DNA of 64,000 nt, taken from the NCBI RefSeq assembly GCF_030816715.1, contig NZ_JAUSYH010000001.1, positions 7,316,001 to 7,380,000 on the forward strand, given 5' to 3'. Of the stretch, positions 1-8,882 are shown in pieces. The translations under genes were made by a program, and so were the position numbers. Position 1 is the stretch's first letter. Each line of letters begins with the position of its first letter. Origin of the DNA: Streptomyces achromogenes (GTDB lineage: Bacteria > Actinomycetota > Actinomycetes > Streptomycetales > Streptomycetaceae). The notes under the pieces were generated by a model. It searched no databases. It had not been told where the DNA came from and saw only the letters and a list, made by a program, of their open reading frames with translations.

Positions 1-1341
1 TTCTCCGTGGCGCTCTTCGAGGCGCGGGACACCGTGGGCGGGGGCGCCCGCACCGAGGAGCTCACCCTGCCGGGCTTCCGCCACGACCCGTGCTCCGCCG
101 CCCACCCGCTCGGCATCAACTCGCCCGCCTTCCGCGCCCTGCCCCTGGAGCGCTACGGACTGGAGTGGCTGCACCCCGAGCTGCCCATGGCCCACCCCTT
201 CCTCGACGGCAGCGCCGCCGTGCTGTCGCGGTCCGTCGCGGAGACGGCCGCCTCCTTCGGAGCGCGCGACGCGGGCCCCTACCGCCGCCTGGTCGAGCCC
301 TTCCTGCCCAAGTGGGACGCCCTGGTCCGCGATTTCATGTCGCTGCCGCTGACCGCCCTCCCGCGCGACCCGCTCACCCTGGCCCGGTTCGGCCTGGTCG
401 GCCTGCCCCCGTCCAGCTGGCTCACCCGCCGCTTCCACGACGAGCGGGCCAAGACCCTCTTCGCCGGCCTCGTCGCCCATGTCATGGCCCCGTTGAGCGG
501 TTTCGCCACCGGCGCCGTCGGCCTGGTCTTCGCCCTCTCCGCGCACGCCCGCGGCTGGCCGGTGGTCCGCGGCGGCTCCCAGTCCCTCTCCGACGCCCTC
601 GCCGCGTACCTCGAGGATCTCGGCGGCAGCGTCCACACGGACTACGAGGTCAAGCGCCTCGACGACCTGCCGCCGGCCCGCGCCTACGTCTTCGACACCT
701 CGCCCACCGCCCTCGGCCGCATCGCCGGCTTCGGCGACTACTACGCGGGGTACAAGTACGGCCCCGGCGTCTTCAAGATCGACTACGCGCTCGACGGTCC
801 CGTCCCCTGGACCGCGGAGGAGGCCCGGAAGGCCGGCACCGTGCAGATCGGCGCGGACAGCGCGGAGATCGGCGCCGCGCTGCGAGCGCCCTCCCGGGAG
901 GGCCGTGCGCCCGACCGGCCCTTCCTGATCACCGTGCAGCCCGGCGTCGTCGACCCGAGCCGCGCCCCGGAGGGCAAGCACGTGTTCTGGGCGTACGGCC
1001 ATGTGCCCAACGGCTGGACCGGCGACCTCACCGACGCCATGGAACGCCAGCTGGAGCGCTTCGCCCCCGGATTCCGCGACCGGGTCCTGGCCCGGGTCAC
1101 CGCCGGCCCCGCCGAACTCGCCGCCCGCAACGCCAACTACGTCGGCGGGGACATCGCCGCCGGAGCCGTCTCCGGGCTCCAGATCCTGCTGCGCCCCAAG
1201 CTGACGGCGTTCCCGTACGCCACCCCGCACCCGGCCGTCTTCCTGTGCTCCTCGGCCACCCCGCCCGGCCCGGGCGTGCACGGCATGTCGGGCCACAACG
1301 CGGCCAAGGCCGTCTGGCGGAGGCTGCGGCAGAACGGGTGA
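1..1341 (+). CDS. FAD-dependent oxidoreductase of the phytoene desaturase-like family, 5' end missing
   Basis: The reading frame is open from the first base (FSVALFEARDTVGGGARTEE), so the start codon and the N-terminal GxGxxG dinucleotide-binding turn lie outside the window. The first visible residues match the segment after that turn in NAD(P)/FAD amine-oxidase-like proteins, where an acidic residue (FEAR) binds the FAD ribose and a GGGAR stretch follows. The C-terminal end has the second FAD contact region, GPGVHGMSGHNAAKAVWRRL. About 446 residues are visible, near full length for this family. The substrate cannot be told: relatives include carotenoid desaturases and uncharacterised oxidoreductases, and no carotenoid gene lies next to it here. 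It is followed 35 bases later by the macrodomain gene, which has its own promoter. Confidence 0.8.
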   Translation, partial: FSVALFEARDTVGGGARTEELTLPGFRHDPCSAAHPLGINSPAFRALPLERYGLEWLHPELPMAHPFLDGSAAVLSRSVAETAASFGARDAGPYRRLVEPFLPKWDALVRDFMSLPLTALPRDPLTLARFGLVGLPPSSWLTRRFHDERAKTLFAGLVAHVMAPLSGFATGAVGLVFALSAHARGWPVVRGGSQSLSDALAAYLEDLGGSVHTDYEVKRLDDLPPARAYVFDTSPTALGRIAGFGDYYAGYKYGPGVFKIDYALDGPVPWTAEEARKAGTVQIGADSAEIGAALRAPSREGRAPDRPFLITVQPGVVDPSRAPEGKHVFWAYGHVPNGWTGDLTDAMERQLERFAPGFRDRVLARVTAGPAELAARNANYVGGDIAAGAVSGLQILLRPKLTAFPYATPHPAVFLCSSATPPGPGVHGMSGHNAAKAVWRRLRQNG

Positions 1342-1362
1342 GCGGACGGCCGCCCGCGTTGG

Positions 1363-1370
1363 TATATACA
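1363..1370 (+). promoter_or_regulatory. -10 box for a leaderless transcript of the macrodomain gene
   Basis: TATATACA ends five bases before the ATG at 1376, so transcription would begin at or beside the start codon. No ribosome binding site precedes the ATG, which fits a leaderless mRNA, common in Streptomyces. I see no convincing -35. Confidence 0.45.
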
Positions 1371-1375
1371 CCGGC

Positions 1376-1885
1376 ATGACCACGATCACGCTCGTCCAGG
1401 GCGACATCACCCGGCAGTCCGTGGACGCCGTCGTCAACGCGGCCAACTCCTCGCTGCTCGGCGGGGGCGGCGTCGACGGCGCCGTCCACCGCCGCGGCGG
1501 CCCCGAGATCCTCGCCGACTGCCGCCGCCTGCGCGCCTCGCACTACGGCAAAGGCCTGCCCACCGGCCAGGCGGTCGCCACCACGGCGGGCGAACTGGAC
1601 GCGCGCTGGGTGATCCACACCGTGGGCCCCGTGTACAGCGACACCGAGGACCGCTCGAACCTGCTGGCCTCCTGCTACCGGGAGTCGCTGCGGGTCGCGG
1701 ACGAGCTGGGCGCCCGCACGGTGGCCTTCCCGGCGGTCTCCGCGGGCATCTACGGCTGGCCCATGGACGACGCCGCCCGTATCGCCGTGGAGACGGTACG
1801 GGCGGCGCGCACAGCCGTGGCCGAGGTGAGGTTCGTGCTCTACGACGAGCGGGCGTACGCCGCCTTCGCCGCCCGGGTCGGCTGA
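1376..1885 (+). CDS. Macrodomain O-acetyl-ADP-ribose deacetylase
   Basis: This 169-residue protein is a single macrodomain of the MacroD/YmdB type. The opening TTITLVQGDITRQSVDAVVN is the classic first strand and ADP-ribose pocket, followed by NAANSSLLGGGGVDGAVHRR. In characterised relatives the Asn of NAAN and the Asp of GVDGAIH bind or activate the substrate. FPAVSAGIYGWP is the second, phosphate-binding loop. The family removes acetyl from O-acetyl-ADP-ribose made by sirtuins and can strip mono-ADP-ribose from proteins. A sirtuin gene lies in the same window (18740-19474), but 17 kb away, so a functional link is only inference. The start is fixed by the leaderless promoter and the conserved N-terminus. 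Confidence 0.92.
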   Translation: MTTITLVQGDITRQSVDAVVNAANSSLLGGGGVDGAVHRRGGPEILADCRRLRASHYGKGLPTGQAVATTAGELDARWVIHTVGPVYSDTEDRSNLLASCYRESLRVADELGARTVAFPAVSAGIYGWPMDDAARIAVETVRAARTAVAEVRFVLYDERAYAAFAARVG

Positions 1886-1923
1886 CGCCGCGCCCCCGCC
1901 CCGCCTCCGTGCCGCCCCCGCCC

Positions 1924-1954
1924 CGCCCCCCGCCACGCGGCGCGGCGGGGGGCG
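1924..1954. terminator. Hairpin between convergent genes
   Basis: An 11-bp GC-only stem (CGCCCCCCGCC with GGCGGGGGGCG) and 9-base loop lie between the macrodomain gene and the convergent M1 peptidase. There is no T-tract, so it is a candidate bidirectional terminator only. Confidence 0.5.
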
Positions 1955-2050
1955 GCGCACGTTCCGCAGATCGTGGACCCCGGCGCGCCCGACTCCCGAC
2001 CGGCCACACGTGGGCCCGTACGAGTCCGGCCGCCGGTACCGGCCGCCGAC

Positions 2051-3946
2051 TCAGCCGTCGATGCGGTGCGTGGTCCAGAACGACGTCAGGTCGGTCGTCG
2101 TGGCGGCCTGGGCGGCCGCCTTGAACTCGGCCGTGGTCGAGACGCCGTACCAGTGCGAAGCGGCGTAGCCCTTCAGCAACGTGGCCATCGCGGTGTCGCC
2201 GACGAGCCGCCGAAGGTCGTGCAGCGCGCACTTGCCGTAGCCGTAGACGACGGTGGAGTACCGCGAGGAGTGGGCGTCCCAGTAGGCCATCGAGTTGGTG
2301 ATCTTCTCCGCCGACGAGGCCCAGGACACGCTGCTCCAGCAGCCGCTGCCGGTCTTGCCCAGCGCCAGGTCGGTGGCGTAGTCGGTGAACGACTCGTCCA
2401 GCCACGGGCTGGTGTACTCGTCGTCGCCGACGATCCCGTACCACCACTGGTGGCCGATCTCGTGGGTCAGCGCCGTGGTGCTGACCAGGTCGAGGACGAA
2501 GCCGGGGTACTCCATGCCGCCGAACCAGAAGCTGTTGTCGATGACGGCGTCCAACTCGCCGTAGGGGTAGGCGCCGAAGCGGGAGGAGTGGGCGTCCACC
2601 GCGGTCTTCGCGGTGGTGAGCATCGACTGGGCGTTGGCGGAGCTGATGCCGGAGACGGAGTAGACGTTGATCGGGGTGCCGGCGGCCGAGGTGCCGGAGA
2701 TCTTGCTGAACGGGCCGGCCGCCCAGGCGAAGTCCCGTACCCGGGAGGCGGTCGCCGTGGTGATGGTGCGACCGCTGGATCCCGCCGTGTCGACGGAGGT
2801 GCCGCTGGCCGGCACGAGCAGCGTCGTCGGGTGGTCGAGGGTCACCCTGAAGTCGGCGGCCAGGGAGTAGAACGACTCGCCGTTGTTCGTGTACGGGTCC
2901 AGATGCCAGCCCGCCCCGTCCTTCACCGCCAGCACGGGCAGCGCGTTGCCGATGAAGCTGAACGCCCCGTCGTGGCCGAACCGGTCGGCACCGCTGGGCA
3001 CCGTGATGCCGAGGTCGAAGCCGATCGTGGCGCTCTGCCCCTGGGCCAGGGGTGCGGCCAGCGTGATCTGGAGGGCCGTGCAGCCGACCGAGAGGGCGCC
3101 CGCGGTGCCGCCGGTGACGTTGCCGACCGTGATCGGCATCGCGGCGCACGTGCCGTGGTAGTTGTCCCAGAGCCGCAGGTACACCTCGGTGAGCGCGGTC
3201 GCGGAGGCGTTCGTGAAGGTCGCGCTCTCGTGTCCGGTCCACACCGTGCCGGCGGCGTCGCTGGTCAGGCTGACGGTGTACGACGGGGCCGCCGGGGTGC
3301 GGACGGAGTCGGCGGGCGGTGTGGTGTCGCCGGAGGTGGCGAGCGCGATGTCGTCCAGGACGAAACTCGACCGAAGGCTGGAGTCCTCGGTTCCGGTGAA
3401 CGAGAGACTCACCGTCTGCCCGGCGAAGGCCGACACGTCGAACGACTTCTGGACGTAGCCGGTGTTCTTGTCGAGGTTGGAGTACGTGGCCAGGGTCGTC
3501 GTGCCGATCTTGGCGGTCAGCTTGTCGTACGCCGTGGACGAGGTCGTCTCGGTCGTGTCGACGTGCAGCCAGAACGTCAGCGTGGCGGAGGCGCACCCGG
3601 AGGGGATGACGACGCTCTGCGCGAGGGTGTCGGTGTGCGTGCTGCCGACCCCGCCCAGCCAGGCGAAGGCGGTGCCGCCGTGGGCGGTCTGCCCGGTACG
3701 GCTGGTGATCACGCTGGTCGAGGACTGGGTCCACGAGGACGCGCCGCTCTCGAAGCCGCCGTTGACGACGGCCTGGGCCGGTGTGCAGACGGCGGCCGCC
3801 GAGGCCGCGCCGTCGGCGAAGGCGCCCGCGGGTGCGGCCCCGTCCGGTGCGGCGGCTGCCGGGGGTGCGGCGGGGAGCGAGACGGCCGCCAGTGCGGCGA
3901 GGGCGAGGGCGCCTGCGGCGAGCGCCTTGCGGGGGGTGGGTCTCAC
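2051..3946 (-). CDS. Secreted M1-family zinc metallopeptidase with N-terminal jelly-roll-like domain
   Basis: This 631-residue protein begins at a GTG placed after AAAGGAG; the frame runs open for another 80 codons upstream, but that extension has no ribosome site. A Sec signal peptide (RPTPRK, hydrophobic Ala/Leu core, cut near AAAAPDG) directs export. Residues about 55-200 look like a beta-sandwich binding domain (VVNGGFESGASSWTQ through SFVLDDIAL). The M1 catalytic region follows: FGGMEYPGF replaces the usual G(A/G)MEN exopeptidase motif, then HEIGHQWW holds two zinc ligands and the catalytic Glu, and WLDESF supplies the third ligand. The altered GxMEN motif means aminopeptidase activity should not be assumed. 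It is monocistronic and divergent from the nitrate reductase gene. Likely role: extracellular protein or peptide degradation. Confidence 0.88.
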   Translation of the reverse strand: MRPTPRKALAAGALALAALAAVSLPAAPPAAAAPDGAAPAGAFADGAASAAAVCTPAQAVVNGGFESGASSWTQSSTSVITSRTGQTAHGGTAFAWLGGVGSTHTDTLAQSVVIPSGCASATLTFWLHVDTTETTSSTAYDKLTAKIGTTTLATYSNLDKNTGYVQKSFDVSAFAGQTVSLSFTGTEDSSLRSSFVLDDIALATSGDTTPPADSVRTPAAPSYTVSLTSDAAGTVWTGHESATFTNASATALTEVYLRLWDNYHGTCAAMPITVGNVTGGTAGALSVGCTALQITLAAPLAQGQSATIGFDLGITVPSGADRFGHDGAFSFIGNALPVLAVKDGAGWHLDPYTNNGESFYSLAADFRVTLDHPTTLLVPASGTSVDTAGSSGRTITTATASRVRDFAWAAGPFSKISGTSAAGTPINVYSVSGISSANAQSMLTTAKTAVDAHSSRFGAYPYGELDAVIDNSFWFGGMEYPGFVLDLVSTTALTHEIGHQWWYGIVGDDEYTSPWLDESFTDYATDLALGKTGSGCWSSVSWASSAEKITNSMAYWDAHSSRYSTVVYGYGKCALHDLRRLVGDTAMATLLKGYAASHWYGVSTTAEFKAAAQAATTTDLTSFWTTHRIDG

Positions 3947-4423
3947 GCGTTGCTCCTTTGCGACGGCCGGGTTTCCGGCCTGCTCGGTGGCTGTCCCCGG
4001 CGGCGTGGGTGTGCCGGGGGGCGGTGCGCGACGGTTGCCGGAAGCGTGACAGATCTGACGCGGGCATGCCATTAGTGGCGGGCAAAGGGTCGGTACCGGA
4101 AACGGACGCCACGCCCCCGCTCCTCGGCCGCGACCATGCCCTCCGACCCGGGCCCGCCGCCCGCGCGAACACCGCCGCCCCACCACTCACCCATCCGCTT
4201 GGGCGCCCGCCCCCGCTTCCGTCCGGCGTCCGCTTGCGCTCCCGTCCGCCGTCCGCTCACGCCCTGCTCCGCCGTTCGCTCACATCCGTCCGCCCTGCGC
4301 TGTGCGCCGGGCTTAACTCCCGGTGGCGGGTCGGGGAGACACCTGCGTAATGCACGGTTCGTACCGTCGCAGAGGCTTGGAGAGGCTCTCGCCAGGCCGA
4401 TCGTCAGAAGGAAGGGGGCGCCC
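3947..4423. other. Intergenic region between the divergent M1 peptidase and nitrate reductase genes
   Basis: These 477 bases hold the promoters of both neighbours, but I cannot assign -10/-35 pairs with confidence. On the plus strand, about 4200-4310 is markedly pyrimidine-rich with many CGTCCG-like words (CCGTCCGGCGTCCGC, CCGTCCGCCGTCCGC). Near 4347-4364 there is an AT-richer island (CGTAATGCACGGTTCGTACC). I looked for the GlnR pattern GTnAC-n6-GnAAC expected for a nitrate assimilation gene and found no good match. Frames open across this region lack codon bias and ribosome sites. Confidence 0.6.
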
Positions 4424-7400
4424 GTGGCCGTGCCGGACCCGCGGACCGACAGCGCGACCGAGACGAAGGTGCGCACGGTCTGCTCGTACTGCGGCGTCGG
4501 CTGCGGCATGGTCCTCGACATCGGCTTCGGGCCGGACGGACGCCGTACGGTGCTGAAGGCCTCCGGCGACAAGCGGCACCCGGCGAACTCCGGACGGCTG
4601 TGCACCAAGGGCGCGACCACCGCCGACATGCTCGCCGCGCCCGGCCGGCTCACCACCGCCCTCGTCCGACAGGACCGCGGCGAGGAGCCGGAGCCCGCCC
4701 CCGTGGACGCGGCGGTCGCCGAGACCGCACGGCGGCTGCGGGCCATCGTCGACGAGCACGGTCCGGACGCGGTCGCCCTCTACGTGTCCGGCCAGATGAG
4801 CCTCGAAGCGCAGTACCTGGCCAACAAACTCGCCAAGGGTTTCCTGCGGACCAACCAGATCGAGTCCAACTCCCGGCTGTGCATGGCAAGCGCCGGGACC
4901 GGTTACAAGTTGTCTCTGGGCGCCGACGGCCCGCCCGGCTCCTACGACGACCTCGACCGCGCGGACGTCTTCCTCGTCATCGGCTCCAACATGGCCGACT
5001 GCCACCCCATCCTCTTCCTGCGGATGATGGAACGGGTGAAAGCGGGTGCGAAACTGATCGTCGTCGACCCGCGGCGCACCGCCACCGCCGCGAAGGCCGA
5101 CCTGTTCCTCCAGGTCAGGCCGGGCACCGACCTCGCCCTCCTCAACGGACTGCTGCACCTGCTGCACGAGAACGGCCACACCGACCCGGAGTTCGTCGCC
5201 GCGTTCACCGAGGGCTGGGAGGCGATGCCCCGGTTCCTCGCCGACTACCCGCCCGCGACCGTCGCGCGGATCACCGGCATCCCGGAGGCCGACCTGCGCG
5301 AGGCGGCCCGGACGATCGGCGAGGCGGGGGAGTGGACCAGCTGCTGGACCATGGGCCTCAACCAGTCCACGCACGGCACCTGGAACACCAACGCGCTCAT
5401 CAACCTCCACCTCGCCACCGGCGCGATCTGCCGGCCGGGCAGCGGCCCCTTCTCCCTCACCGGCCAGCCCAACGCCATGGGCGGGCGCGAGATGGGCTAC
5501 ATGGGGCCGGGGCTGCCCGGCCAGCGCTCCGTCCTCGTCGACGCCGACCGGGCCTTCGTCGAGGACCTGTGGGGTCTGCCGGCGGGCACGGTCCGGGCGG
5601 ACGGCGTCGGCAAGGGCACCGTGGAGATGTTCCGGAAGATGGCCGACGGCGAGATCAAGGCCTGCTGGATCATCTGCACCAACCCCGTCGCCTCCGTGGC
5701 CAACCGCAGGACGGTCATCGAAGGCCTGGAGGCGGCGGAGTTCGTCGTCGCGCAGGACGTCTTCGCCGACACCGAGACCAACGCGTACGCCGACGTCGTC
5801 CTGCCCGGCGCGCTGTGGACCGAGACCGAGGGCGTGCTCATCAACAGCGAGCGCAACCTCACCCTCGCCCGCCCCGCCGCCGACCCGCCCGGCGAGGCGA
5901 CGGCCGACTGGCGCCTCATCGCGGCCGTCGCCCGTGCCATGGGCTACGAAAGCGGCTTCTCGTACGACAGCGCCGAGGAGGTCTTCGAGGAGATCAAGCA
6001 GGCGTACAACCCGGTAACCGGTTACGACCTGCGTGGAGTGACGTACGAGCGACTGCGCGCCGCCCCGGTCCAGTGGCCCGCCGGCACCGCCGACGGCTCC
6101 GACCGCAACCCGATCCGCTACGTGAACGACGACGGCACGCTCACCTTCCCCACGGCCTCCGGCCGTGCCGTCTTCCATCCGCGCCCGCACGTCCCGCCCG
6201 CCGAGATGCCGGACGACGACTACCCGTTCGTCCTCAACACCGGCCGTCTGCAGCACCAGTGGCACACCCTGACGAAGACCGCCAAGGTGGCCAAGCTCAC
6301 CAAGCTCGACCCGGGGCCGTTCGTCGAGGTGCACCCCGAGGACGCGGCCGCGCTCGGCGTCGTCGACGGCGACTCCGTGGAGGTCGCCTCACGGCGCGGG
6401 CGGGCGGTGCTGCCGGCCGTCGTCACCGATCGGGTGCTGCCGGGATCCTGTTTCGCCCCGTTCCACTGGAACGACCTGTTCGGCGAATACCTCAGCGTCA
6501 ACGCCGTCACCAGCGACGCCGTCGACCCGCTGTCCTTCCAGCCCGAGCTCAAGGTGTGCGCGGTCTCGCTGACGAAGGTCTCTACCCCGGTCACCGTGCT
6601 TTCTGCGGCGACCGAGGCCCCGGCCGCCCGGCCGGCGGAATCCGTCGCTCTCGATCCCGCCGCGCCCCCGGCCTTCGGCGCGGCCGCCGCGCCCGGGGCA
6701 CCGGCGGCCCCTCCCGCCGCTCTCGTCCCCACCGCGGTCCAGCCCTCCGCGGCCGCCGTCTTCGGCCTCGATCCCGCGCCGCCTCCGGTGCTGACCGAGC
6801 GGGAAAGGCGTTACCTGGTCGGTTTCCTCGCCGGCATCCCGGCCGGCGCCCCGGGGGTGCCGGTCCTGCCGCCGGACGCCCCCTTCAGCCCCGAGCACGC
6901 GCTGTGGGTCAACGGCACCCTCGCGGGCATGTACTCCCGCACCACCGCTGCGCCGGCCCCGCCCGCGGACCCGGCGCGACGGGTCGTGATCCTGTGGGCC
7001 TCCCAGACCGGCACCGCCGAGGACTTCGCCGCCGCCACCGCCGCGCGGCTCTCCGCCGGCGGCCACCCGGCCGCCCTGCTCGCCATGGACGAGGCCGACC
7101 CCGCCGCCCTGCCCTCCGACGCCGACCTGCTCCTGATCACCAGCACCTTCGGCGACGGCGACGCGCCCGACAACGGCGCCGGCTTCTGGGACGGCCTGGA
7201 CGCGCTGGACACCGGGCGCCTGGAGGGCCGCCGCTACGCCGTCCTCGCCTTCGGGGACTCCTCCTACGACGATTTCTGCGGGCACGGCCGGCGCCTGGAC
7301 CGTCGTATGGACGAGCTCGGCGCCGTCCGGCTGACCCCGCGCACCGACTGCGAACCGGACTACGAGACGGAGGCGGAGCTCTGGCTCGACCAGGTGCTCA

Positions 7401-8704
7401 CCGCCCTGAAGGACGCCACGGAACTCCTGCCCGCGCCCCCCGGCCAGGCACTCGCACCGGCTCCCGCCCCCGCGCCCTTCCCCGCCCCCACGGGCGCGCC
7501 GGACGCTGCCCCCGCCACCGCCGCGGGGCCCGCGTCCCAGTCCGTCGTCGCGTCCCCGTCCGCCGCGCCCGCCCGCTCCCGGCGTCCTGCTCCCGTCACC
7601 GCCCGGCTCACCGGCAACCGGCTGCTGAGCCTGCCCGGTTCCGGCAAGGAGGTCCGGCGCTTCACCTTCGACACGCGCGACAGCGAGACCCCGCTCGTCT
7701 ACGAGGCCGGCGACGCGCTCGGCGTCCGGCCGCTCAACTCCCCGGACCTGGTGGCGGAGTGGCTGGCCGTCACCGGACTCGACGCGCACGCGCGCGTGCA
7801 GGTGAACGGGGTCGGGGAGACGGCGCTCGGCGAGGCCCTGCTGCGCCATCTCGACATCACCCGGATCACCCCGGCCCTGCTGCGCTTCACGGCCGACCGC
7901 ACCCGTGACCCGCGCGAGCTGCGCAAACTGCTGCGCCCGGACAACAAGGACGAGCTGGCGAAGTGGTCCTGGGGCCGGCAGGCCGTCGACCTGGCGACCG
8001 AGTCCGGCGTCCGCGCCGGCGCCCAGGAGTGGACGGACGTCCTCGGGCGGCTGCAACCGCGCCTGTACTCCATCTCGTCCAGCCCGCTGACCGACCCCCA
8101 CCTCGTCTCGCTCACCGTCTCCGTCGTGCGCTACGAGAACCTGGCCGGCCGGCCCCGCCAGGGCGTCTGCTCGCCGTTCCTCGCCGACGCCGCACCCGGC
8201 GCCGAGGTCCCCGTCCACGTGCAGCGCTCGCCGCACTTCCGGCCGCCCGCCGACGCCTCGACGCCGATGGTGATGGTCGGCCCGGGCACGGGGGTGGCGC
8301 CCTTCGTCGGCTTCCTCGAGGAGCGCCGGGCGCGCGGCCACCGGGCGCCCAACTGGCTCTTCTTCGGCGAGCAGCACCGGGCGACGGACTTCTACTACGA
8401 GGAGGAGCTGACCGCCCTGCGGGCCGACGGCGTCCTCACCCGGCTGGACACGGCCTTCTCCCGCGACCAGCGTGCCAAGGTCTACGTCCAGGACCGGATC
8501 CGCGAGCACGGCTCCCACCTGTGGTCCTGGCTCCGGGACGGCGCGCACTTCTACGTCTGCGGCGACGCCTCCCGGATGGCCAAGGACGTCGACCATGCGT
8601 TGCGCGACGTCGCGGTCGTGCACGGCGGGCTGAGCGAGCCGGAGGCGGCGGCCTATGTGAAGCAGCTGGCCACCGACAAGCGGTACGTGCGCGACGTCTA
8701 TTGA
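4424..8704 (+). CDS. nasA: Assimilatory nitrate reductase fused to a CysJ-like FMN/FAD reductase
   Basis: A 1426-residue fusion predicted to reduce nitrate to nitrite in the cytoplasm using its own NADPH-fed flavin chain. Residues 1-725 are a molybdopterin oxidoreductase of the NasC/NarB type with an N-terminal [4Fe-4S] site (Cys20, 23, 27 and 60: CSYCGVGC and GRLCTKG). A Pro/Ala-rich linker leads to a flavodoxin domain at about 850-990 (LWASQTGTAEDF, AFGDSSYDDF). A second Pro/Ala linker precedes a ferredoxin-NADP-reductase-like module from about 1055 to the end, with RLYSISSS (FAD), GPGTGVAPF, and SRDQRAKVYVQ, the pattern that binds the NADPH 2'-phosphate in CPR and CysJ; the C-terminus ends in Tyr. 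The GTG start follows GAAGGGGG. The same fusion is annotated in other Streptomyces; the symbol nasA follows the S. coelicolor homologue from memory. Confidence 0.88.
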   Translation: MAVPDPRTDSATETKVRTVCSYCGVGCGMVLDIGFGPDGRRTVLKASGDKRHPANSGRLCTKGATTADMLAAPGRLTTALVRQDRGEEPEPAPVDAAVAETARRLRAIVDEHGPDAVALYVSGQMSLEAQYLANKLAKGFLRTNQIESNSRLCMASAGTGYKLSLGADGPPGSYDDLDRADVFLVIGSNMADCHPILFLRMMERVKAGAKLIVVDPRRTATAAKADLFLQVRPGTDLALLNGLLHLLHENGHTDPEFVAAFTEGWEAMPRFLADYPPATVARITGIPEADLREAARTIGEAGEWTSCWTMGLNQSTHGTWNTNALINLHLATGAICRPGSGPFSLTGQPNAMGGREMGYMGPGLPGQRSVLVDADRAFVEDLWGLPAGTVRADGVGKGTVEMFRKMADGEIKACWIICTNPVASVANRRTVIEGLEAAEFVVAQDVFADTETNAYADVVLPGALWTETEGVLINSERNLTLARPAADPPGEATADWRLIAAVARAMGYESGFSYDSAEEVFEEIKQAYNPVTGYDLRGVTYERLRAAPVQWPAGTADGSDRNPIRYVNDDGTLTFPTASGRAVFHPRPHVPPAEMPDDDYPFVLNTGRLQHQWHTLTKTAKVAKLTKLDPGPFVEVHPEDAAALGVVDGDSVEVASRRGRAVLPAVVTDRVLPGSCFAPFHWNDLFGEYLSVNAVTSDAVDPLSFQPELKVCAVSLTKVSTPVTVLSAATEAPAARPAESVALDPAAPPAFGAAAAPGAPAAPPAALVPTAVQPSAAAVFGLDPAPPPVLTERERRYLVGFLAGIPAGAPGVPVLPPDAPFSPEHALWVNGTLAGMYSRTTAAPAPPADPARRVVILWASQTGTAEDFAAATAARLSAGGHPAALLAMDEADPAALPSDADLLLITSTFGDGDAPDNGAGFWDGLDALDTGRLEGRRYAVLAFGDSSYDDFCGHGRRLDRRMDELGAVRLTPRTDCEPDYETEAELWLDQVLTALKDATELLPAPPGQALAPAPAPAPFPAPTGAPDAAPATAAGPASQSVVASPSAAPARSRRPAPVTARLTGNRLLSLPGSGKEVRRFTFDTRDSETPLVYEAGDALGVRPLNSPDLVAEWLAVTGLDAHARVQVNGVGETALGEALLRHLDITRITPALLRFTADRTRDPRELRKLLRPDNKDELAKWSWGRQAVDLATESGVRAGAQEWTDVLGRLQPRLYSISSSPLTDPHLVSLTVSVVRYENLAGRPRQGVCSPFLADAAPGAEVPVHVQRSPHFRPPADASTPMVMVGPGTGVAPFVGFLEERRARGHRAPNWLFFGEQHRATDFYYEEELTALRADGVLTRLDTAFSRDQRAKVYVQDRIREHGSHLWSWLRDGAHFYVCGDASRMAKDVDHALRDVAVVHGGLSEPEAAAYVKQLATDKRYVRDVY

Positions 8705-8882
8705 CGCAAGTCACCAGAAGAGCGCGTGTGCCGCGTGTGCACCAAGTGACGTTGCGCCGAAGAGAGTTGAAATTCGGCCATCGCGGCGCGCCTATGTTCG
8801 TTTTATCAACAGGAGTGGACACGATCTGACACACCTCGGTCCGTGCACAGCCGCACGGATCGCTCCGAGGAAGGTCGTGGTC

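Noticed and set aside
3947..4186. N-terminal extension of the M1 peptidase
   Set aside because: Would place 80 residues before a clear signal peptide, and AAAGGAG stands just ahead of the GTG at 3946.
1434..4190. Long antisense frame of about 900 codons across the macrodomain and M1 genes
   Set aside because: Arg/Pro-rich product typical of out-of-frame GC-rich DNA; it runs over two recognised genes and has no domain.
3947..4423. GlnR box upstream of nasA
   Set aside because: Expected from S. coelicolor regulation, but no GTnAC-n6-GnAAC pair at reasonable quality was found; GGTACCGGAAAC near 4090 has the wrong half-site spacing.
6389..8623. Long minus-strand frame opposite the flavin reductase part of nasA
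   Set aside because: Low-complexity Gly/Arg/Val composition and no domain; explained by third-position GC bias.
8767..8798. TTGAAA ... TATGTT promoter for the beta-galactosidase
   Set aside because: The spacer is 20 bases, too long for a confident call.
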